Assembly: GCF_003265705.1 (NCBI RefSeq)
Contig: NW_020312966.1
Span: 24,362,550 to 24,426,549, forward strand
DNA: 64,000 nucleotides
Direction: 5' to 3'
Source of the DNA: Callorhinus ursinus
Taxonomy: Eukaryota > Chordata > Mammalia > Carnivora > Otariidae
Shown here: positions 57,168-64,000 of the stretch, piece after piece
Position numbering within the stretch: the first letter of the stretch is position 1
Layout of the letters: each line of letters begins with the position of its first letter
Program-made: the position numbers and the translations under genes
The notes under the pieces: model-generated
Databases searched by the model: none
The model's input: the letters and a program-made list of their open reading frames with translations, nothing else
Told to the model about the DNA's origin: nothing

Positions 57168-58919
57168 AAGCCATAGTTCATCTCATTTATAGTGACAATC
57201 AGTGTCATGTGGTGGTTTAACATGAATTAAGACAGTATAGGCAGGGATGACCTTACAATTCTGGAAGTTAAAGGGCAGTTTCACTGAGGAAAAGTTTGTG
57301 GCATTGGAGCGGTGGGTAGATTTCAGTAAATAAGCACTCGTTTCAGAATTCGAAATGCATTCTCTAAGCTGGCATCACTGATTCTGTTGTGCAGGTGGAC
57401 GTTTACCACGGGCTGGGTTAGGCAGCATTATGAACAGTGCTCCTTGCTGTTCTGAAACATATTTGAATTTTGCACCCAAAATCAGCCAGTCCTTTTTCGG
57501 CATCGAGATAGGAGGTTTATTTGAATCCGTGCCTTCAGAGATGCTGGAACCAATCAAGACCCTTCTTGCAGTGGAAAAAAAAATGGAATCTTTTATTGAA
57601 ACCCCAGCTTTCTCTACAAGATGCCAAGGAGCACTGAATTACAGGACTGCCATACAGCCTTTCCTTTATTCTTTCCATCACCCAGGGCCACAGGAAAAAA
57701 AAAAATCTTTTGTCCTTATTTTCACAAGTTACCACATGGTTTGGAACCTTCAGGGCTACTTCTGAAACTCCATTGGTGTGTGCCAGAAAAATCCTCTTTA
57801 ACACACACAGTTGAATGGAAGATAGTTTTGAGATGTTAATTTCCATTTATTGCACAAAAAAGATATTTAATGCACAAAAGAAACGTCCAACTTAAAGCAA
57901 CTTCCAATTTTTGAGAAAAACATCAGGGAGCCTGAGGCCACAAGCTTTAAAACCAATCAGTTAACAAATGTTAATTGAACACCTATTTTGCACAAGCCTG
58001 TTGAGGAGGTTTTATAAGTCTGAGATAAAGCCCTGCCCTCAAATTGCCCAGAGCCTAGGTAGTCGGGCAGACAAATCCAAACTCAGGGAACAAAGCAAGT
58101 TAAGCAGTAAAACCAGATAAATATATAAGCAGTGTAAGAAGGCACCGTATGGTTTGGGCTTACAAATGTTTCAGGCAATATACTCTGCTGATTTTGAATA
58201 CAGCGAGCACAGTACCCTGAAAACCCCTGAAAATCTTCACAGAGAAGGTACACATTGGGCTGGATTGAAAACACAGGTAAGAACCAAATAGCCTTAATGG
58301 GTTGGGAAAAGCAAATAGTCTTGGAAAGAGTCAGGTTGTCAGAGGGGGATGTGGGAGAGGTTAGAAGTGTAGCAAGGACCACATCGGGACATGCCTTAAT
58401 GGTAACACCAGGCAGAGAGGCTGAAGATTACTTTTGCCCATCCAAGGTCAACAGCAATGTTTAGAACTAGGGGATTCCCTTCCTTTTCCTCCCTCCCCTC
58501 TTTCTGTCCTTTAAAAACAGAACCTGATTCGACAGAGCCCTTCCCAGCTGCCAGGAAAGAAAGCAGCAAGCGAGGCGCTCACAAGTATTCCTGGCCCCGA
58601 AATTGTCTCTCTGGGGGTGGGGTCTGGGGAAGTCGAGGGAGTGGGGCCAGGTAGCACCAGACCTATCAGCAGCCCTGATCCGGGTTCTGTGAACACTGCT
58701 CAGCTAGCTCTCTAAGTCCTGGGGTTAAAGGAGTTGCCGCCGCGAGTGAAAGGCTTTTTCCAAAGCGCTCTCTCAATTCCAAGGTCTTGCGATTGTGGCT
58801 GGGCACATAAAAAAGTGTCTTCTCCCCATATGGTTAGTGTTTCCAGGTTTCGTCTAGCTCCTGCTCACCAGGAATAGAAAATTAATCACGCTGATGAAAA
58901 GACAGCATGTCACAGGGAG
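57168..58919. other. Upstream flank of the CARMIL1 CpG island
   Basis: Apart from an L2 remnant at 57955-58370, nothing is recognised. There is no SINE from 57151 on. A CACATAAAAAAGTG TATA-like string at about 58804 lies just before the island. Confidence 0.5.
57955..58370 (-). repeat. L2 fragment
   Basis: Antisense: GAACACCTATTTTGCACAAG, AAAGCCCTGCCCTCAAATTG, then weaker body to about 58370. Confidence 0.55.
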
Positions 58920-59200
58920 GGCTGTTACAGGAAAGTGCGGAACAGGGTCGCAGACAGAACGGGCTTCCGTGCAGACGGGTCTGCGGAATCGGCGTGCCTC
59001 TGCAGTCTCCCATCCTCGCGCTCCCTCGGCCGCCGGGAGGTGGGGACAGGGAACCGGGAAGCCCGGGAACACCCGGCTCGCCCCGCTCGCAGCCAGCAGA
59101 TGGCTCCCGGGCTCGCGCTCCCTCGCTCCCTCGCCGCATCTCCAGACGCAGGGCCCGGGTGGTTTAGGAGCGAGCTGCAAGCAAGGGCGCCCGCCTGCCC

Positions 59201-59224
59201 GCCGCCGCCGCCGCCGCCGCCGCC
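59201..59224 (+). repeat. (GCC)8 triplet repeat in CpG island
   Basis: Eight perfect GCC units lie in the CARMIL1 promoter/5' region. CCG/GCC runs in leaders are often polymorphic. Confidence 0.9.
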
Positions 59225-59314
59225 CCGCGCAGCCGCCCTCCCCGCGGTGCGCCCCGCGCTAGGGAGCGAGCGCCGGGCGCGGGGGGCCGGCCTGGGACCC
59301 GTGCGGAGGCCGGC

Positions 59315-59324
59315 TCTCGCGAGG
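59315..59324 (+). promoter_or_regulatory. TCTCGCGAGG motif with overlapping splice-donor-like site
   Basis: TCTCGCGAGG differs by one base from the palindrome TCTCGCGAGA, a known CpG-island promoter element bound by BANP (and earlier linked to ZBTB33/Kaiso). The last bases also read GAG|GTGAGG, a good 5' splice-site consensus, so a non-coding upstream exon of CARMIL1 could end at 59323. Binding and splicing are inferences. Confidence 0.5.
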
Positions 59325-59460
59325 TGAGGAGGAGCCGCCGGAGGAGGAGGGGGAGGAGACGCAGGAGGAGAAGGCGGGGGAGGAGGGAGGGGAGGGGGGG
59401 GAGGGGAGGGGGGGGGGGGGAGGGGGGGGGGGAGGGGAGGAGGGGGAGGAGAAGGAGGGC
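59325..59460 (+). repeat. G/GGA-rich purine tract
   Basis: This is an almost pure purine strand made of GGA/GGGGA units with long G runs (notably 59393-59435). It has high potential for G-quadruplex or triplex structure. It sits upstream of CARMIL1 exon 1 in the CpG island and is probably length-variable. Confidence 0.8.
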
Positions 59461-59626
59461 CGGAGCTGCCCCCGCCCAACCCCAGCCCGGCAGGAGCGCG
59501 AGGAAACCTTAGCCCTGCCGCGCCGCGCCGCTCTCCCCGCCCTCTCCGCACGCCTTCCGCCTTCACCTAGGGCCGTAGGTGCGGCGCGGGGCTGGGCGCT
59601 AGCTGGCCGCGGCTGGAGCAGCGCCG

Positions 59627-59668
59627 CCGGGAGCCGGGAGCCGGGAGCCGGGAGCCGCGAGCCGGGAG
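59627..59668 (+). repeat. Six tandem CCGGGAG heptamers
   Basis: Six consecutive 7-bp units are present, the fifth being CCGCGAG. This is a short GC-rich minisatellite in the CARMIL1 promoter island. Confidence 0.85.
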
Positions 59669-59738
59669 CCGCCGCCGCGCGCGCCCGCGCGGAATCCCCG
59701 GGTCTCCGTTCCGCCGCCGGGAACTGCGGGGAGGCGAC

Positions 59739-59744
59739 ATGTAG
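59739..59744 (+). promoter_or_regulatory. Start-stop minimal uORF (ATGTAG) in the CARMIL1 leader
   Basis: The only ATG I found between about 59700 and the CARMIL1 start codon is immediately followed by TAG, with G at -3. If this segment is in the mRNA, it is a start-stop element of the kind known to hold ribosomes and lower downstream translation. It lies about 220 bases 5' of the main ATG. Whether transcripts include it is unknown. Confidence 0.4.
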
Positions 59745-59781
59745 CAGCGGCTGCAGCAGAACCGCTTCGTATTTGCAACTC

Positions 59782-59799
59782 TTTTTTTTTTTTTTTTTT
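59782..59799 (+). repeat. T18 tract in the CARMIL1 leader/promoter
   Basis: Eighteen consecutive T residues interrupt otherwise GC-rich sequence 160 bases before the start codon and are followed by GAGGGG. This could be a poly-dA:dT nucleosome-excluding element. The T tract plus GAG also looks like a 3' splice acceptor if an upstream non-coding exon exists. Confidence 0.6.
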
Positions 59800-59960
59800 G
59801 AGGGGCGGGGGGCGCGGCAAAATTGTATCTCCGCCCTCGCTTTCTTGCCTACTCCCGTGCGCAAGCTGCATCTGCCTCTAAAAATTGAGGGGCTTGGGGG
59901 AGGGCGGGGGGCCGTAAATCAGAGTTGGACCGGCACTGCCCCCGCGCCTGGAGGGCCACC

Positions 59961-60000
59961 ATGACCGAGGAGAGCTCCGAGGTTCCCAGGGAGCTGACAG
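59961..60000 (+). CDS. CARMIL1: CARMIL1 first coding exon (partial gene)
   Basis: This exon encodes the first 13 residues (MTEESSEVPRELT) plus one base of the next codon. It matches the start of human CARMIL1 (LRRC16A) as I recall it, with D7E and I13T differences; CARMIL2 and CARMIL3 start differently. The start is in an ideal Kozak context (GCCACCATGA), and the exon ends CTGACAG followed by the perfect donor GTAAGA at 60001. CARMIL1 is a cytoplasmic and leading-edge protein of about 1370 residues with a PH-like domain, leucine-rich repeats, a dimerisation helix and a capping-protein-binding region. It weakens actin capping protein CAPZA/CAPZB at barbed ends and so promotes lamellipodia and migration. 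Exon 1 supplies only the short leader before the PH domain, and the remaining exons lie beyond the window. A TTG codon in frame upstream (59925) is an unlikely start. Not seen: exon 2, so the assignment rests on 13 residues, splice phase and context. Confidence 0.87.
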
Positions 60001-62103
60001 GTAAGAGTGGCGCCGCCGCGGGCTTCCCTCCTCGCCTTCCCCCTGCCCTCCTCCGCCTTCCCGCAGGTCCCGCGAAGTCGCGGCGCCCCTCAGGTCGCCG
60101 CCGTGCTGGGCGGGGCGCCGGGAACTTTGCTCGCGTCTCGCCGCCTGGGAAGCCCAGTTCGGGGAGGGCGGCCGTGGGGGGCAGCGGGGGCCCCGGAGTC
60201 CGGGGCGCCTCCCCAGCCGGGACCCGGGGTGGGGGGGAAGGTCGCCGTGGGCGGAAGAGAGGGGAGGGCTGCCTCGGGCTTGGGAGTTCTGGAAGCGAGG
60301 AGCACCCTGTACAGCGACCAGCCCACCGCCCCAAACTCGGGGAAGTCCGGGAAAGGCCAGCGCGGGGCCAGGGGGCGAGCGCCCAGCGGGTCGTCTCCGG
60401 CACCTGCCCGGCCGCAACCCTCCGCCTCCCCCTCCCCCCTCTCCGGGCGAGGTGCTCCTCCCCGCCCCCCGGCGAGGTGCTCCTCCCACACGCAGCCTCG
60501 GGGGAGGGGGCGCTAGTCTGGAGTGCCGACTGAGCCGAGCGGGGCTTGGCTTCGCCCAGCCCGCGGGGAGCGAAACGGTTACAGGAGTGACGCATGCTCG
60601 GGCCGGGAAACTGAGGGTTAATGGTACAAGCTTATTTTAATAATAATTAACCTACCGATTCTCCCCATCCCGCATCTCAGGGAACCAGTGTGCAAGGTGA
60701 CCAGTTGTTTGAGTCCCTTGAGGTTTTTTTTATGTTTTTTTTTTTGGTGTGTGTGTTGGGGGGGTAGTTGGGCTGGATTTTATGTCTTCGGGTTTAACTT
60801 AATTATGTGGAGGGTTAAAATGGCAGAGTTAAAATGAGGTGGGGATGAGTGTTTGAAAACCCAGCGTTTAAGCGTGTGTGTATGTAGAACACGTTGTATT
60901 TTACCAAGGTGTGTGTGTCTCTGCGCGCGTGTTTTGAGCCCTAGGGACCTGTATTCCTTACTGTACCATCCTTGGCACACTACACAGAAAGATGCTGTGT
61001 AATCGGGGCTGACAGCCGGGGGGAGTTCTGCCTGCCCATTCATCTGCACTTGAGAAATTTGCCCCTTGGTCTCTCCTCTTAGCCATAATACTTTGGAAGA
61101 GTTGTGTGCCCTCTTCCATTAGTACCTAACTCAGCAGGTGACACTTGATGTGGAGAAGGTGTTGCTAGGTTTGTATGAAAGCTTCAGCTTTTGTTAAATT
61201 AAAACCCCAAAAAACCCTTACTTTTCACCCAAATTTAGGATATGAAGTTACCGCCCCCTTCCCCCACTCTGGCTTCTTCTCTCTCCCCAACCCTGTGGAG
61301 TCGGCTCCTGAGATAAAGCATCAGCTGCCTTTGCTGGAGTGAGTGGCCCATCCGGTTCTGGGAGGCTGAGGTCTTCCCAGCACCCTACCCGGAAGAGGAA
61401 AGAATGCCCAGAGTCTCTGCAGATGCCTCCCAAGGTCCTGCCAAAGTTTGGGGGGAGGGCTGGCCTCCCTGGCCAGGGGAGAAGGATGGCCAAAGAGGTG
61501 GGCAGATTTTTAAGTTAGTTGACCTTGAGCCCGGTAATGAAAAGTTAGGTAGTTATCAGACTCAAGAGAGAGGGGAGGGATGGAAATAAGATACCTGGTT
61601 TATGTGAATGGTTCTCAAAATAAGTCCTTTGGTATGTTTGAAAAAGGCGAGTTAATCCTTATCTAGACATGGAATTTGTGTGTTTATTGAGTCTTGCCCA
61701 GCTCACATATCCTTCAACCAAGTGACACATGCTTTTGTGACATGCCCAGTACGATTTTTCTGGGCCTTTAAATGGCCTAATTAGCCTGGGACAGGGGAAA
61801 TTCCTGCCCCTGCTTTTCTCTCATTACAAGTGCTCACAGAGTTACACTCAGATCAATTCAAAATGGCAACCATGTGAAAACCTCAGTGTATTCCCTTAAG
61901 CTAATCCCCGAAGACAGAAAAAAATGCGGTGCGTATCTCTCTGATAATGGAAGAAATACGGGTTTTTATGAAAAATTTTAAGTGCTAAGAAGAATGAGAA
62001 GACTATCTGTCAACCGTATTGCCTCTCTGAGATAGCTACCTTTAACCTTTTGGTGTCAAACTTTCCAGTCCTGTTCCACGTGTGTATGTTCTTACTGTTT
62101 TTT

Positions 62104-62291
62104 TCCAAAAATTTATTTATTCTAGAGAGAAAGAGCACGAGGGGGAGAGGGAGAGAGAATCCCAAGCATACTCCACATCCAGTGCGGAGCCTGACACGGG
62201 GCTGGTCCCGCCACCCGAGATCTTGACCCCACCTGAGCCAAAACCAAGAGTGGGGGGGGGGTTCAGCCGACTGCACCATCCAGGCGCCCCG
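62104..62291 (-). mobile_element. CAN-SINE in CARMIL1 intron 1
   Basis: Diverged antisense copy (AATTTATTTATTCTAGAGAG ... CTGCACCATCCAGGCGCCCC) with an internal G-run. Confidence 0.9.
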
Positions 62292-62739
62292 CTTAAGTCT
62301 GTTGCTGATGTTCCTTTCCCACATGCCTTTTTAAGGGGGGGGGGAGGAGTAGCCTTTATCTGTTTTGAGCTCTGGTAAGATAGGAGCTGCGTAGAGAACT
62401 CCCAGCACAGTGAGGTCCCCCACTTGTCCCCTTTCTTCCCCAAACGTCCCGCCTGGTTGCTGGTCCCCCCACAAGCTGCACTTTCTCTTGTTTCCATTCT
62501 CTTCTCCGTGTGGGCGACGCTCTTCCGTCTTCTTCACTCTTACCTAACAGCAGCTCTAAACTTTTGTGGTGGGTTTCCGATAAGTATATTTGATTACCGC
62601 TTCGTAAACATATTTATTTACTTAACTACATATATACTTCATTTGTAATTTAAAACATAAACTGGAGTACATGGCAAATAGAAGTAAAAATTCCATTTTC
62701 TTCCTCCACCTCAGTGGATTATATAGTACGCTGTACTTT

Positions 62740-62995
62740 GGACTTGTGGCCTATGTCCTGCTCCTTTAAGGTTCTGCTCAGGGGTCCCTTCCTCCCCGAA
62801 ACTTTCGGGAATCTCCTTGTCCATGATCTCTTGGTAGTGAGTGTGGATTTGCCTAGAGGCATTTATCTGTGCTCTCTAGGTCGTAAGCACCTATGAAAGG
62901 CAGAGGCTGTCTGAGTCCCAGCACCTAGTCGAACGCTTGGCACACAGGAGCTCCTCCTGTGTCCATATATTTGTTGAATATATGAATAAGCCAAG
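62740..62995 (+). repeat. L2 3' end in CARMIL1 intron 1
   Basis: Sense: CTTTAAGGTTCTGCTCAGGG, GAGTCCCAGCACCTAG, ATATTTGTTGAATATATGAA. Confidence 0.65.
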
Positions 62996-63050
62996 ATGAT
63001 TACAATATAGAATACAGAGCTTCGGAAGTAAAGAGGAGGTTGCCATATAT

Positions 63051-63257
63051 AGATATTTATTTAAAGATTTTATTTATTCGTTTGACAGCAAGAGTGGGAG
63101 AGAGCACAAGCAGGGGGAGCGGCAGGCAGAGGGAGGAGGAGAGGCAGGCTCCCCGCTGAGCAGGGAGTGAGCCCGACGTGGGGCTCCATCCCCAGACCTT
63201 GGGATCATGACCTGAGCCGGAGGCAGATGCTTAACCGACTGAGCCACCGAGGCACCT
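63051..63257 (-). mobile_element. CAN-SINE in CARMIL1 intron 1
   Basis: Antisense full-length. GAGGTTGC(C/T)ATAT flanks it at 63036 and 63258. Confidence 0.95.
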
Positions 63258-63274
63258 GAGGTTGCTATATTTGG

Positions 63275-63560
63275 AAGTAGAACGTAACCAGGAGGAGACG
63301 AGGGAAAGGGCATCCCAGGAAAGAGAATAGTAGGTACAGAATCCTGGGGGTGTACAGGATGGAGATGGTGGGGATGATTGGATTGTTAAGTGTGTGTGTT
63401 GAGAAGTTAAACTGAAAACACTGTGGAAGGCCTTGAGTGGCCTGCTAGAGGGTTGAGGTTTATCCAAAAATGAAGCAGCTCATAGAGCAAGAGTGATGTG
63501 ATCAGACCTGTGATTTTTTGGAGGGTCCCTTTGGTAAGGGAGGGACAGAGAGCTGGTAAG
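63275..63560 (-). repeat. L2 fragment in CARMIL1 intron 1
   Basis: Antisense: GTGGAAGGCCTTGAGTGGCC, AAGAGTGATGTGATCAGACC. Confidence 0.55.
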
Positions 63561-64000
63561 TGGGACATCATGGACTTGTGTTGGGGAGAGATTCTGAGCC
63601 CTTGAATGCGGGGGTCGGGAGCTGTTTAGGAGGTAGTTCTAGGAGAGTGGGTGACTGGCTTCCTATCTGATAGGAAACAAAATTTCCAGCTTCGTTAGTG
63701 GCCAGAGGAGTGGGGAGGAGAAGGAGTTTGATTTAGGGCCTGTTCCATTTGGAGCCCTCCCCGGAGTCGTTCCTGCCACCATCCAGATTTTGAAGTCTCC
63801 CCGTCTCTCTTGATTCCTCCTTTCTTGTTGTCTTTGACCAGTCTTTGGGGGTGTCGTGCTGTGATGTCTTCGGAAGGACAGATGGCCAGGATCACCCTTC
63901 CCTGGCCAAATTGTCCAGTCTGGCTCTGGTTCTTTGCCATAGTTCCCAACTGTGATGTCAGGCACTCCTAGAAAATGGTAATATTTCTATGCCACTGTGA

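Larger units (their letters stand above)
58920..60610 (+). promoter_or_regulatory. CARMIL1: CpG island promoter and 5' leader of CARMIL1
   Basis: This is a dense CpG and GC-rich block of about 1.7 kb centred on the CARMIL1 start codon, while the surrounding sequence is CpG-poor and AT-rich. It contains many GC boxes (GGGCGGG), a TCTCGCGAGG motif, a (GCC)8 run, CCGGGAG heptamers and a long G/GGA tract. No convincing TATA box was seen near the coding exon, consistent with a broad CpG promoter. The exact transcription start and 5' UTR structure cannot be read from sequence alone. No SINE interrupts 57151-62103, which fits selection against insertions at a promoter. Confidence 0.88.
60001..64000 (+). 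other. CARMIL1: CARMIL1 intron 1 (5' part)
   Basis: This starts at the consensus donor GTAAGAG after exon 1 and runs off the end of the window. No exon encoding the CARMIL1 PH-domain start was recognised. The first 600 bases are still CpG-island sequence. Further in are two antisense CAN-SINEs (62104-62291, 63051-63257) and L2 remnants (62740-62995 sense, 63275-63560 antisense). The stretch 60611-62103 shows no repeat I can name; it includes a T/G-rich run near 60727-60765 and unassigned intronic sequence. Confidence 0.8.

Noticed and set aside
1..58900. CMAH coding exons expected from human synteny
   Set aside because: I looked for the Rieske-like N-terminus and later conserved peptides in the supplied frames and saw none; CMAH must lie further upstream or its 5' end is non-coding here.
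59925..60533. Extending CARMIL1 coding 5' to 59925 or past 60000
   Set aside because: 59925 is TTG, not ATG, and the frame past 60000 crosses a perfect splice donor into intronic sequence unlike CARMIL1.
58925..60595. Several 200-250 codon frames on both strands in the CARMIL1 island
   Set aside because: Extreme GC content removes stop codons by chance; the peptides are Pro/Arg/Gly low-complexity sequence and overlap each other. Only 59961-60000 has coding support.
2271..63257. tRNA genes suggested by tRNA-like SINE heads
   Set aside because: The A/B-box-like parts belong to CAN-SINE heads; no cloverleaf-complete tRNA was seen.
1..64000. CRISPR arrays, operons, phage or plasmid features
   Set aside because: Composition, SINEs, LINEs, CpG islands and splice signals show vertebrate nuclear DNA. 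Repeats lack the direct-repeat/spacer pattern of CRISPR.

Overview
This window is nuclear DNA from a mammal, most likely a caniform carnivoran of the arctoid kind (bear, pinniped or mustelid). The main evidence is 32 recognisable carnivore tRNA-derived SINEs (CAN-SINEs). Most share the head GGGGCGCCTGGGTGGCTCAG, a CT-rich body and an (AAATA)n tail, and many still have clear target-site duplications. I saw no copy of the young dog-lineage SINE type. Ancient mammalian repeats (MIR, L2, MER5A, MER20, MaLR LTRs) and many L1 fragments lie between them. There is no sign of bacterial operons, phage or CRISPR.

Only one functional protein-coding segment can be supported. This is the first coding exon of CARMIL1 (LRRC16A) on the + strand at 59961-60000. 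It lies in a strong CpG island (about 58920-60610) and is followed by a perfect splice donor, so 60001-64000 is intron 1. Positions 1 to about 58900 are therefore upstream intergenic DNA. In human the next gene upstream is CMAH(P), on the opposite strand, but no CMAH coding exon was recognised here.

Layout: 0-5.9 kb is mostly unassigned sequence with a G-poor CA/CT array and SINEs. 5.9-8.3 kb is an L1 pile with a solo endogenous retroviral LTR inserted. 9.3-12.2 kb is a 5'-truncated, intronless, decayed retrocopy of AHR (aryl hydrocarbon receptor), itself hit by a SINE next to the stop codon. 13-18.5 kb holds L1 fragments and another LTR insertion. A second, orphan CpG island lies at 19.9-20.4 kb. 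21-58 kb is intergenic DNA with SINEs, L1, L2, MIR, DNA transposon and LTR fragments, including a 75-bp near-identical patch shared between 47.27 and 48.39 kb. 58.9-60.6 kb is the CARMIL1 promoter and exon 1, and 60-64 kb is intron 1.

The observations most worth following are the orphan CpG island with a 149-codon open frame, the TCTCGCGAGG motif present once in each CpG island, the templated 75-bp patch, the AHR retrocopy, and the CARMIL1 5' leader with its start-stop ATGTAG and T18 tract. Repeat family names are from memory of consensus sequences, and exact boundaries need RepeatMasker-type alignment.
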